Source: an uncultured Clostridia bacterium
GTDB lineage: Bacteria; Bacillota; Clostridia; Oscillospirales; Acutalibacteraceae
Assembly: GCA_947631855.1 (NCBI GenBank)
Contig: CANRMX010000004.1
Coordinates: 47,415-111,414, forward strand
DNA length: 64,000 nt
Direction: 5' to 3'
Positions 7,923 through 15,590 of the stretch are shown here, in pieces. How positions within the stretch are numbered: the first letter of the stretch is position 1; every line of letters starts with the position of its first letter. The notes under the pieces are model-generated. The model had not been told where the DNA came from. It ran no database searches and saw only the letters and a list, made by a program, of their open reading frames with translations. Position numbers and translations under genes: made by a program.

Positions 7923-8366
7923 ATGGGGCGCACACTGGATGAAGCCCGGCAAAGGGCGGTGAAGGCGCTGCAAGCGGATGCATCGGAGGACGCCCTGTGG
8001 GTCGCCGTGGCAGCCTTTCAGGGATTTCCTTTCCGCACGTCCTCCGGCCTGCCGTTCCGCTATACCCTGAAGACCGGCCGGAACGGGGAATGGACCCGGG
8101 AGCTGTGGATCGACCGGCGGGAGAACAGCAAATCTCTGGCCTGGAGCAGCGTGCGGCTGGCCTTTCAGCAGGCGGTGTCCATGGCGGGGCAAGTGGTGGC
8201 GGGGCCAAAATCCCTGGGGAATATCCGGGGCGTGTCCTATATCTACCCCATGCTGTGGCGGTTCGGCGTGATCATTGTGCCGGAAAAGATCGCGGAAAAG
8301 ATGCAGGGCCCGGAGGCCAATGAAGCGCCGGGTGCGGCAGGATCAAAAAGAATGGAGAATTTATAG
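7923..8366 (+). CDS. Conserved hypothetical protein, 147 residues
   Basis: I do not recognise a named family with confidence. The centre FRTSSGLPFRYTL, the WIDRRENSKSL segment and GPKSLGNIRGVSYIYPM resemble short uncharacterised Clostridia proteins that contain a 'toxin-free' single alpha-beta domain. ATG 7923 has GAGG 8 bases upstream. The protein is not hydrophobic and lacks a signal peptide. It lies 14 bases after the DUF1349 gene. The last 25 residues (EANEAPGAAGSKRMENL region) look low in structure and may be a tail. Confidence 0.6.
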   Translation: MGRTLDEARQRAVKALQADASEDALWVAVAAFQGFPFRTSSGLPFRYTLKTGRNGEWTRELWIDRRENSKSLAWSSVRLAFQQAVSMAGQVVAGPKSLGNIRGVSYIYPMLWRFGVIIVPEKIAEKMQGPEANEAPGAAGSKRMENL

Positions 8367-8495
8367 CCAGAATAGCGAAAAATATCTCCTTAACTTCATC
8401 ATTTATCACAAAGGAAATCTGCGCGGAAGTATGGTAAAATAGTAGTGCTGGATTGTTCGGTATCAAACAAATTCTCGAAAGGAGAGTTCTTCTTT

Positions 8496-9911
8496 ATGGC
8501 AGGCAGGCTCTCGTCCTTTTTCGGCGCGCAGGACATGACAGTGGGCAGCCCCATGTCCAATCTGGTCAAGTTCTCCGTGCCGCTGCTTGTGGGCAATATC
8601 GCGCAACAACTTTACAGCACCGTGGATTCCATCGTGGTGGGCAAGTATGTGGGCGACAACGCCCTGGCGGCCATCGGCGCCAGCGGCCCCATCATCAACC
8701 TGCTGCTGGTGCTGTTCATGGGCGTTTCCGTGGGCGCAAGCATCATCGCCTCGCAGCTCTATGGCGCTAAAGATAAAGACGGCCTCTCTCAGGCCATCGG
8801 CACCGTTATCACCGCAACCTTCATCACCACCCTGGTGGTCATGATCGTCGGCCCTCTGGTCACCCGGCCCTCCATGCGGCTGCTGGGCACCCCCGACGAT
8901 ATCTTTGAATCCACCTGCAATTACATGATCATCCTCTTTGTGGGCATGCTGGGCAGCGCGTATTACAATATTATTTCCGGCGTGCTGCGCGGCCTGGGCG
9001 ATTCGGTCATGCCCCTGATCTTCCTGCTGGTGGCCTGCGGGCTCAACATCGTGCTGGATATCTGGTTCGTGGCCGGCCTCAAGATGGGCGTGGAGGGTGC
9101 AGCCTATGCCACCATTATGGCCCAGTTCGTTTCCGCCATCCTGTGCGTCTATCGGCTGCTCCACATGAAGGAGACGCTGGAGGTCACGCCCCGGATGCTG
9201 ATCCCCAAGAAATCGCTGGTGATGCGCCTGGTCACCCTGGGCCTGCCCAGCGGCATCACCCAGGCCATCTTCTCCCTGGCCATGATCGTGGTGCAGTCCC
9301 TCACCAACTCCTACGGCACCTACGTCATCGCCGCCAACACCGTGGTGATGCGTGTGGATGGCTTCGCCATGATGCCCAACTTCACCTTCGGCACGGCCAT
9401 GACTACATACGCCGGGCAGAACATCGGCGCGGGCCAGACCAAGCGGGTGGAGCAGGGCACCAAGAGCGGCCTGATCCTGGGCGTGGGTGTTTCCGCCGTG
9501 CTGGTGGGGATCATCCTGCTCTTTGGCCGCAACCTGATCTACCTCTTCACTGACACCCCGGAGGTCATCGCGCTGGGCATGCGGATGCTGGACATCCTGG
9601 CCGTGGGCTACATCGCCATGAGCGTCACCCAGGTGCTTTCCGGCGTGATGCGCGGCGCGGGCGACACCATGACCCCCATGTGGATCTCCCTGATCACCAC
9701 CGTGGTGGTGCGTGTGCCCATCGCCTATGTGATGGAGTACTTCACCCGTCCCGAGGGCGGCGCCATGGGTTCCGGTGCTCCCGACCCGCTGTTCATCTCC
9801 CTGCTGGTGTCCTGGGTCATCGGCGCGCTGCTGACCGCCATCTTCTACAAGCGTGGTGGCTGGAAGAAGAAGAACGAAATCCGTGCCGCCACCGCTGTGG
9901 ATACGGAGTAA
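8496..9911 (+). CDS. MATE family efflux transporter
   Basis: A complete 471-residue MATE exporter with about twelve hydrophobic segments. The two homologous halves each open with the family pattern: SVPLLVGNIAQQLYSTVDSI near residue 23 and LGLPSGITQAIFSLAMIV near 247, and each holds a GVLRGLGD / GVMRGAGDT motif at the end of helix 5 or 11. Such pumps expel drugs or metabolites using Na+ or H+ gradients. ATG 8496 is chosen because AAAGGAG lies about 11 bases upstream and because family members begin near the amphipathic FSFFGAQDMTVGSP-like segment. No regulator gene adjoins it, and the substrate is unknown. Confidence 0.93.
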   Translation: MAGRLSSFFGAQDMTVGSPMSNLVKFSVPLLVGNIAQQLYSTVDSIVVGKYVGDNALAAIGASGPIINLLLVLFMGVSVGASIIASQLYGAKDKDGLSQAIGTVITATFITTLVVMIVGPLVTRPSMRLLGTPDDIFESTCNYMIILFVGMLGSAYYNIISGVLRGLGDSVMPLIFLLVACGLNIVLDIWFVAGLKMGVEGAAYATIMAQFVSAILCVYRLLHMKETLEVTPRMLIPKKSLVMRLVTLGLPSGITQAIFSLAMIVVQSLTNSYGTYVIAANTVVMRVDGFAMMPNFTFGTAMTTYAGQNIGAGQTKRVEQGTKSGLILGVGVSAVLVGIILLFGRNLIYLFTDTPEVIALGMRMLDILAVGYIAMSVTQVLSGVMRGAGDTMTPMWISLITTVVVRVPIAYVMEYFTRPEGGAMGSGAPDPLFISLLVSWVIGALLTAIFYKRGGWKKKNEIRAATAVDTE

Positions 9912-10230
9912 GAATTCGTTTTCTGATTTGTTTTATTCCCTGCACTACGGGCAGGGGGCGGTCTGAGGCCGTTTTCACGACGCGGGGCATGCGCCTAGGG
10001 GCGCATGGGTGTGCTGAGGAAACAACTTTTCCGGTCGCGGAATATACTGCCTGCTGGAAACCAGTACGCTTCGCTTACGCATACTGGCTGCAAGCTATAT
10101 AACAGGGCCTCCCCGCCTTCGGCGGGGAGGCCCTAAATAATTAACTTGCGGCGAGCCAAGCGAAAGCGGCGTCACGGCGCCCCGCCGAAGGCGGGGGGAT
10201 AATTTTTGTGCCCTTGCTTCGACAGGATTC
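9912..10230. repeat. Gene-free repeat region after the MATE gene
   Basis: No supported ORF. The region holds a member of the dispersed GAAAC(A/G)(A/G)CTTTTCCGGTCGCGGAAT element (about 10017-10080), a strong palindrome GGGCCTCCCCGCCTTCGGCGGGGAGGCCC-like hairpin (about 10105-10133, written here as its halves) that can terminate MATE transcription, and a second GC hairpin near 10178-10200 followed by GATAATTTTT. These elements recur between genes across 9.9-30.2 kb. Confidence 0.6.
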
Positions 10231-10233
10231 GTG

Positions 10234-10436
10234 TTGATTTTTCCATTCGGTCATGGTAAAATAAACTTGCGACACAACGGAATATATTTACCAAGGGGCA
10301 TGCCTTGTTTTGGCAAAAACGCATGTTCCACTTTTGGTCCCTTGGTTGAGCAAAAGCCGTTGTGTGGCAGCAATCGGAGCAATGCGTTTTTCGGTGCGCG
10401 GCTCCGGCTGCGCACTTTTTATTTTTTCTTTTTTAT
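10234..10436 (+). ncRNA. Structured RNA cassette copy A (no attached gene)
   Basis: Promoter TTGATT (10234-10239), 17 bases, TAAAAT (10257-10262). The transcript can form nested stems ACACAACGG/CCGTTGTGT (10272-10280, 10357-10365) and ACCAAGGG/CCCTTGGT (10290-10297, 10339-10346). A conserved GGCAGCAA-CGGAGC segment follows, then a terminator (stem 10394-10402/10407-10415, long T-run). Same architecture as copies B-D but a different stem sequence. No HTH gene follows. Confidence 0.65.
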
Positions 10437-10952
10437 CCCCCGCCTCCGGCGGGGGATAATACTAATACGCTTCGACAGATTTCGTGTTGATTTTCCCCTG
10501 CTGTCGTGGTACAATACTCTTGCCACGTAAATTTTAATAAATGCATTAACTGGATGGAGAGCTTTTTACTTCGGTAAAAATGCTCGCTTTCCTTTCCTTT
10601 CCCATCTAGTTAATGCAGAAATGGAATTTGCGTGGCAGCAACGGGAGCGAGGCATTTTTCGGTGCGCGGCTCCGGCTGCGCACTTTTTATTTTTTCTTTT
10701 TTACCCCCCCGCCTCCGGCGGGGGATAATACTAATACGCTTCGACAGATTTCGTGTTGATTTTCCCCTGCTGTCGTGGTACAATACTCTTGCCACGTAAA
10801 TTTTAATAAATGCATTAACTGGATGGAGAGCTTTTTACTTCGGTAAAAATGCTCGCTTTCCTTTCCTTTCCCATCTAGTTAATGCAGAAATGGAATTTGC
10901 GTGGCAGCAACGGGAGCGGGGCATTTTTCGGTGCGCGGCTCCGGCTGCGCAC
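10437..10952 (+). repeat. 269-bp tandem duplication carrying RNA copies B and C
   Basis: The segments starting at the CGCCTCCGGCGGGGG hairpins at 10441 and 10710 are nearly identical base for base for about 245 bases (offset 269), covering promoter, RNA and terminator. They diverge just after the terminator stems, where copy C continues into an HTH gene and copy B into the next hairpin. High identity implies recent duplication. Confidence 0.85.
10487..10690 (+). ncRNA. Structured RNA cassette copy B (no attached gene)
   Basis: Promoter TTGATT (10487-10492), 17 bases, TACAAT (10510-10515). Three nested stems: GCCACGTAAATT (10522-10533) with AATTTGCGTGGC (10625-10636); a 15-bp stem 10543-10557 with 10602-10616; and an inner AGCTTTTTAC/GTAAAAA hairpin capped by TTCG. 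Terminator stem 10662-10670/10675-10683 plus T-run ends the RNA. Confidence 0.7.
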
Positions 10953-10958
10953 TTTTTT
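10756..10958 (+). ncRNA. Structured RNA cassette copy C, upstream of HTH gene
   Basis: A near-identical copy of B: promoter TTGATT (10756-10761)/TACAAT (10779-10784), same three stems, terminator stem 10931-10939/10944-10952 with T6. The HTH ribosome site begins three bases after the T-run, so the HTH gene can be transcribed only by reading through this terminator or from an unseen start. Confidence 0.75.
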
Positions 10959-10973
10959 ATTGGAGGTACCGCC

Positions 10974-11180
10974 ATGATGCAGATCGTCAACGCCAGTCAG
11001 CTTGTAGACCAGTTGGCCGCGCTTCGCAAAGAAAAAGGCATGAGCCAGGCCCAATTGGCCCAGGCCGTGGGACTGAGCCGCGCCATGATCTCTTACTTTG
11101 AGGAGAAGAAAGTCTTTCTCCGCTTCAATACCCTGCTCCGGGTGATGGAAGTGCTGGGCGTGAAAATGTATCTCAAATAA
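10974..11180 (+). CDS. Small HipB-like XRE-family HTH protein (copy 1)
   Basis: A 68-residue helix-turn-helix protein. The HTH spans about residues 13-52: LRKEKGMSQAQLAQAVGLSR is the classic helix 2-3 arrangement. It ends in LGVKMYLK, like the short beta strand that dimerises HipB-type antitoxins. ATG 10974 follows GGAGGTACCGCC; a second ATG lies directly after. No toxin kinase (HipA) or other toxin gene adjoins it. It sits directly behind the terminator of RNA copy C, an arrangement repeated at 21431. Likely a DNA- or RNA-binding regulator; its partner is probably the RNA element or an unlinked toxin. Confidence 0.85.
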   Translation: MMQIVNASQLVDQLAALRKEKGMSQAQLAQAVGLSRAMISYFEEKKVFLRFNTLLRVMEVLGVKMYLK

Positions 11181-11212
11181 TCGTGCAGTACGGCCAGCTG
11201 GTGCAAGCAAGA

Positions 11213-11247
11213 CAGAAGTGCCTCCCTTTGAGGGGAGGTACTTTTTT
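11213..11247 (+). terminator. Terminator after HTH copy 1
   Basis: AGTGCCTCCC pairs with GGGAGGTACT across a short loop and is followed by TTTTTT, 33 bases after the HTH stop. Confidence 0.75.
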
Positions 11248-11401
11248 ACGGTTTGAGCTAAGCGAAGCCCACCTTGCGTCCAGCAGGAACTATCGGGCGC
11301 GACTACTCAATTGCCTCTCGCAGCCAAGGAGCGCGCCTGCTTTGCGCGACAGCGCGTCGTGGCTGTGGGCACTGCCCGCCGAAAAAGTTTTGTCGTTTCG
11401 C

Positions 11402-11431
11402 TTTACCTGGGGCGGGCATTTGTAGTATAAT
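11402..11431 (+). promoter_or_regulatory. Promoter of the DUF1846 gene
   Basis: A perfect TATAAT (11426-11431) with TTTACC 18 bases upstream (11402-11407), about 54 bases before the DUF1846 start codon. The 300-base gap 11181-11484 otherwise shows only the terminator and an unremarkable GC-rich stretch. Confidence 0.6.
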
Positions 11432-11484
11432 GTCACCGTAGGGTATTCTGCGGGCAGGGCCCGCGCAGGTGGGGAGACAATAAA

Positions 11485-12978
11485 ATGACACCAGGCAAAT
11501 TGGGATTCGACCACGAGAAATATCTGGAAACACAGTCCCAGCACATTCTGGAGCGGATCGGGCGCTTCGGCGGCAAGCTGTATCTGGAATTCGGCGGCAA
11601 GCTGTTCGACGACTATCACGCCTCCCGGGTGCTGCCGGGCTTCCAGCCGGACAGCAAGGTGCGGATGCTGCTGCAATTGAAGGATCAGGCGGAGATCGTC
11701 ATCGCTATCAACGCCGCGGACATCGAGAAAAACAAGATCCGCCGGGATCTGGGCATCACCTACGACGCCGATGTGCTCCGGCTCATCGACGCTTTCCGGG
11801 AGATCGGCCTCTATGTGGGCAGCGTGGTCCTTACCCGATTCAACGGGCAATCCGCCGCCGAAGCCTTCCAGCAGCGCCTGGAAGCCCTGGGGGTGAAGGT
11901 CTATCGGCATTATCCCATCCCCGGGTACCCCAATAATCTGCCTTTCATCGTCAGCGAGGAGGGCTACGGCCGCAACGAGTACATCGAGACCAGCCGCTCT
12001 CTGGTGGTGGTCACCGCGCCCGGCCCCGGCAGCGGCAAAATGGCCACCTGTTTAAGCCAGCTCTATCACGAGCACAAGCGGGGCGTCCGGGCCGGCTACG
12101 CCAAATTTGAGACATTCCCTATTTGGAATCTACCATTGAAGCACCCGGTGAATCTGGCCTACGAGGCCGCCACCGCCGATCTCAACGACGTCAATATGAT
12201 CGACCCCTTCCACCTGGAAGCCTACGGCGTCACCGCCGTCAACTATAACCGGGATGTGGAGGTTTTCCCCGTGCTTTCCGCCATGATGGAAAAGATCGCG
12301 GGGCGCTCCCCCTATCGTTCCCCCACCGATATGGGCGTGAACATGGCCGGCAACTGCATCGTGGACGACGAGGCCTGTAAGGAGGCCTCCCGGCAGGAGA
12401 TCGTCCGCCGGTATTATATCGCCCTGTGCGAACAGCGGCGAGGCCAGGGGGACGCGGAAAGCGTCTACAAGCTGGAGCTGCTGATGAATCAGGCGGGCGT
12501 GACGCCCGCCGACCGGGCCGTCACCGGCCCTGCAAACCGCCGCGCCCAGGAGACCGGCTCCCCGGCGGTGGCCATCCAGCTGGCCGACGGCAGGATCATC
12601 ACCGGGAAAACCACCGAGCTGCTGGGCGCCCTGTCCGCCGCGCTGCTCAATGCCCTGAAAGCCCTGGCGGGCATCCCGAAAGCAGTGCACCTCATCGACC
12701 CGGCGGTGATCGAGCCCATCCAGAAGCTGAAGACCCTCCACCTGGGCAGCCGGAATCCACGGCTGCACACCGACGAAGTGCTGGTGGCGCTGGCCATGAG
12801 CGCCGTCACTGATCCCCAGGCCCAGCGCGCCATGGAGCAGCTGCCCGCACTGCGGGGGTGCATCGCCCATTCCTCGGTGCTGCTGTCCCACGTGGACGAG
12901 GACACCTTCCGCCGATTGGGCGTGGACTTGACCTGCGAGCCCCAGTACCAGACCAACGACCGGCTCTACCACCGATAA
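11485..12978 (+). CDS. DUF1846 domain-containing protein
   Basis: A 497-residue cytoplasmic protein, the usual length for the DUF1846 family of Firmicutes. Identifying stretches are [19 protein letters not shown] at the N-terminus, [21 protein letters not shown], a [20 protein letters not shown] segment that is a P-loop-like nucleotide-binding turn (about residues 171-190), and [12 protein letters not shown]. Members are abundant, crystallised, but without a settled reaction. GGGGAG lies upstream of the ATG. It appears monocistronic with its own promoter; downstream lies a repeat array. Confidence 0.92.
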   Translation: MTPGKLGFDHEKYLETQSQHILERIGRFGGKLYLEFGGKLFDDYHASRVLPGFQPDSKVRMLLQLKDQAEIVIAINAADIEKNKIRRDLGITYDADVLRLIDAFREIGLYVGSVVLTRFNGQSAAEAFQQRLEALGVKVYRHYPIPGYPNNLPFIVSEEGYGRNEYIETSRSLVVVTAPGPGSGKMATCLSQLYHEHKRGVRAGYAKFETFPIWNLPLKHPVNLAYEAATADLNDVNMIDPFHLEAYGVTAVNYNRDVEVFPVLSAMMEKIAGRSPYRSPTDMGVNMAGNCIVDDEACKEASRQEIVRRYYIALCEQRRGQGDAESVYKLELLMNQAGVTPADRAVTGPANRRAQETGSPAVAIQLADGRIITGKTTELLGALSAALLNALKALAGIPKAVHLIDPAVIEPIQKLKTLHLGSRNPRLHTDEVLVALAMSAVTDPQAQRAMEQLPALRGCIAHSSVLLSHVDEDTFRRLGVDLTCEPQYQTNDRLYHR

Positions 12979-13034
12979 GCCGTGGGATTTTAGTGGGTTT
13001 CCCCGGTTTTTCTCGGGAAGGCAGAAAAAACTTG

Positions 13035-13063
13035 TGGACATTTCTCGATGCGTGTGCTATACT
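13035..13063 (+). promoter_or_regulatory. Promoter reading into the 119-bp repeat array
   Basis: TGGACA (13035-13040), 17 bases, TATACT (13058-13063) with an extended -10 TG. Transcription would run through the whole repeat array before reaching the SH3 lipoprotein gene at 13486. Confidence 0.6.
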
Positions 13064-13080
13064 GATTGAATAAAGGTACG

Positions 13081-13470
13081 GAAGGAAACGCGAAGTGGAT
13101 GCAGCGTCACGCGGCAGTGCGGCCTGATTTGCGGTTTGCACGGGCTGGCGGGCGCGACCGAAAAATTTTCCGTTTGTGCGCGGCAAGCGAGCACGGCGAA
13201 CGGAGAACGCGAAGTGGATGCAACGTCACGCAGTGGTGTAGCCTGATTTGCGGTTTGCACGAACTGGCGGGCGCGACCGAAAAATTTTCCGTTTGTGCGC
13301 GGCAAGTGAGCGCAGCGAACGGAGAACGCGAAGTGGATGCAGCGTCACGCGGCAGTGTGGGCCGATTTGCGGTTTGCACGAACTGGCGGGCGCGACCGAA
13401 GAATCTTCCGTTTGTGCGCGGCAAGTGAGCACAGCGAACGGAGAACGCGAAGTGGATGCAGCGTCACGCT
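13081..13470 (+). repeat. 119-bp tandem direct repeats in the leader of the SH3 lipoprotein gene
   Basis: ACGCGAAGTGGATGCA recurs at about 13088, 13207, 13326 and 13445, exactly 119 bases apart, with three full units and a partial fourth. Units differ at only a few positions. Each contains GCGTCACGC, a GCGGTTTGCACG segment, GACCGAAAAATTTTCCG and GCGCGGCAAG. Open frames cross the array on both strands because the period is not a multiple of three, but their composition looks non-coding. Confidence 0.9.
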
Positions 13471-13485
13471 GCAAGGAGGATGCCC

Positions 13486-14046
13486 ATGAAACTGAAAAGA
13501 TTTCTTTCCATGACAGTGGCGATTCTGTGTCTGGCGGCGCTGCTGGCCGGATGCGGCGGCAAAAAAGACAAGGACAAGGGCAGCAGTTCTCTTGCCAGCA
13601 GTTCCTCGTCCACCCCGTCCTCTGTGGAGACCCCCACCCCCGAGCCCAAAGTGTGGGTGGCCACCGTGCAGGCGGACGGCGGGTTGAATATCCGCTCCGG
13701 GCCCTCCACGGACGCCGACATCCTGGGATTGGCCGAGGACGGCAGCACGTTGATCTTGCAGCGGGAGACCGCCACGGACGGCTGGTTCCAGATCGAATAT
13801 GAAGGGGAGACGGCCTACGTTTCCGCGGAATTCGCCCAGGCGAAGCAGATCACCATGACGGAGTATACCTCCATCTTCGGCTCGAATGAGAGTTCCGCGC
13901 CCACCGGCGCAGGCCGGGGCGACGACACTTCCTCTGCGCCCGGCGCCACCGACGATCCCAGCACCGAGCCCACCCAATCGCCCACCGCCGAGCCTACGGT
14001 GTCGCCCTCCACCGCGCCCCAGCTGAACAATCAGGACGGGGAGTGA
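13486..14046 (+). CDS. SH3-domain lipoprotein
   Basis: A 186-residue secreted lipoprotein. The N-terminus has a basic start, hydrophobic helix and the lipobox LLAGC (about residues 20-24), so Cys24 would be lipidated. A Ser/Thr/Pro-rich spacer leads to one bacterial SH3 domain (about residues 58-112: LNIRSGPSTDADILG, then GWFQIEYEGETAYVSAEF), a fold that binds cell-wall peptides. The last 60 residues are a low-complexity Pro/Thr/Ser tail. ATG 13486 follows AAGGAGG by 6 bases. The gene is preceded by a 119-bp repeat array and followed 55 bases later by another secreted protein gene. Confidence 0.85.
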   Translation: MKLKRFLSMTVAILCLAALLAGCGGKKDKDKGSSSLASSSSSTPSSVETPTPEPKVWVATVQADGGLNIRSGPSTDADILGLAEDGSTLILQRETATDGWFQIEYEGETAYVSAEFAQAKQITMTEYTSIFGSNESSAPTGAGRGDDTSSAPGATDDPSTEPTQSPTAEPTVSPSTAPQLNNQDGE

Positions 14047-14101
14047 GGGTGCACCGCCAAGGGCACGCGATCGATTCTTTGTCCGGGAGGTAAGCAAAGC
14101 A

Positions 14102-15484
14102 ATGAATGGTATCCGGAAGAACAGCGGGAAACGTCTTCTGGCGGCGGGGCTGGTGCTCTGCGTGTGCCTGGGGGCTTTCCTCTCCTTCTGGGCTGCCGGC
14201 GGCGAAGATGCGCTGGGCGGTTTTGAGATCGCCCAGGAATCAGAGCCCACGGACATTCTCCTGCTCCAGGAGACCGACGGCCAGGTGCTGCTGGTGACCG
14301 CCGGCTTCGACGCTGCGGAGATCTACCGCTTCGATCCCGCCGGCGGAGAGCCCGATACCCTGCGGGTGGAGGGCGCTTTCGGATGGGCCGCTGTGCGGGA
14401 CGGGAATCTGCTGCTGTGGGATTCCTGGGAAAATCAGCTGGCGGTAACGCCGGTCGCGTCTCAGCCGCTGGAGACAGGGGACCCCATCGCCTTCAGCTGG
14501 GCAGGGGTCACCACCATGCTGGACAGCAACGGCACGGATACCGTATACGGAAAAACCGCTACCGCTCCCCGGAATCTGCAGATCATGCAGGGCGGGGAGT
14601 ATTCCTTTATCAGCTACGACCACGAGATTCAGTTCCTCGCTGTGGACGAAAACGGCCAGCCGGTGGTGTACACGGATGGCGTGCTCCACGTGGGCGAGGA
14701 GCTTTTTGACTGCCCGGAGACCCCCACTAAGCTGCTGGGCGGCGGCGTTTTTGTGGACGAGCTGCACACCCTGCGGCGCATCGGGGCGGAGGGGATCGAG
14801 CCCATGTTCCAGCTGCCTGCGGAGCCGGTCAGCGGCGCGATCTGCCGCAACGGCCAGGGGACGGTGCTGGTGGCCGGGGACGGCAACGCCGTGATGGGCT
14901 ACGCAGAGGACGGGCAGACCCGGGGACGCGTGGTGCTGGCAGGCAAGCCTTTGGGCGTTTGCCCATTGGGAGCGGTGTACCGGCAGGACAGCGCCCTCTA
15001 TTTTGCGGCCTTCGGCAGCGCCTTTGCGGTGGAGGAGCCCACCCCCGGCCCTACGGAAGTCCCCACCGAATCGCCCTCGCCGGAGCCCACTGAGGAGCCC
15101 AGCGAAGAGCCCGGCGGAGACAGGCTGTTTGAGCTGCGGGGAAACTATCTGGTGGCCCGGGCAGGGACGGGGATCGACCAGCTGCGGGCGCAGCTCTACC
15201 CGGAGGCCGGGGATATCCGCGACGCGGAAGGGAATCCGGTTGCCAGCGGGCTGTTGGCCACGGGGATGACCGCCAATGCCTGGACTGTGGTGGTGCTGGG
15301 CGACTGCGACGGCACCGGCACCGTGACCGGGGCCGATCTGCGGGAGGCCATGGGCTGGTGCCTGGAGGAAAAGCCGGTGGAGGACGCCTACGGCCTGGCG
15401 GCCGATCTGGACGAGGACAGGGTGATCACCACCCGGGACACGGTGGCGATCAGCCGGATGCTGAGCGGCGAGGGCTCCGAATAA
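14102..15484 (+). CDS. Secreted protein with dockerin-like C-terminal domain
   Basis: A 460-residue exported protein. Residues 1-32 form a signal peptide or anchor (basic start, LLAAGLVLCVCLGAFLSFW). The body (about 45-310) consists of short repeated beta-rich segments reminiscent of a beta-propeller, without a recognised catalytic motif. A Pro/Thr/Glu linker (about 318-342) precedes a C-terminal module whose last 60 residues carry two EF-hand-like calcium loops, DCDGTGTVTGADL and DLDEDRVITTRDT, the layout of a type I dockerin. Dockerins plug enzymes into cohesin scaffolds; no cohesin is encoded here. GGGAGGT precedes the ATG. It probably shares a transcript with the SH3 lipoprotein. Confidence 0.75.
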   Translation: MNGIRKNSGKRLLAAGLVLCVCLGAFLSFWAAGGEDALGGFEIAQESEPTDILLLQETDGQVLLVTAGFDAAEIYRFDPAGGEPDTLRVEGAFGWAAVRDGNLLLWDSWENQLAVTPVASQPLETGDPIAFSWAGVTTMLDSNGTDTVYGKTATAPRNLQIMQGGEYSFISYDHEIQFLAVDENGQPVVYTDGVLHVGEELFDCPETPTKLLGGGVFVDELHTLRRIGAEGIEPMFQLPAEPVSGAICRNGQGTVLVAGDGNAVMGYAEDGQTRGRVVLAGKPLGVCPLGAVYRQDSALYFAAFGSAFAVEEPTPGPTEVPTESPSPEPTEEPSEEPGGDRLFELRGNYLVARAGTGIDQLRAQLYPEAGDIRDAEGNPVASGLLATGMTANAWTVVVLGDCDGTGTVTGADLREAMGWCLEEKPVEDAYGLAADLDEDRVITTRDTVAISRMLSGEGSE

Positions 15485-15590
15485 AATCGGGACGAAGGAG
15501 AAAATCCTCTTTCCTTTTTGCCCGCGATATGCTATGATACAAGTAGATCCGGCAGGGCCGTGGGCCCCGCCATAGAGAGGAGCAATTTCA

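Noticed and set aside
10234..11180. Retron
   Set aside because: A structured RNA is present but no reverse transcriptase gene is near either copy.
10234..11180. Type III (ToxIN) toxin-antitoxin
   Set aside because: No ToxN-like endoribonuclease follows the terminator and the RNA lacks short tandem pseudoknot repeats; the downstream gene is an HTH protein.
10974..11180. HipBA pair
   Set aside because: HTH resembles HipB but no HipA kinase is encoded within several kilobases.
13081..13470. CRISPR array
   Set aside because: Units are contiguous 119-bp copies with no variable spacers and no cas genes; the 66- and 161-bp arrays fail for the same reason.
13066..13474. Overlapping ORFs on both strands within the 119-bp array
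   Set aside because: Arise because a 119-bp period keeps several frames open; repeats of the same short peptide, no ribosome sites.
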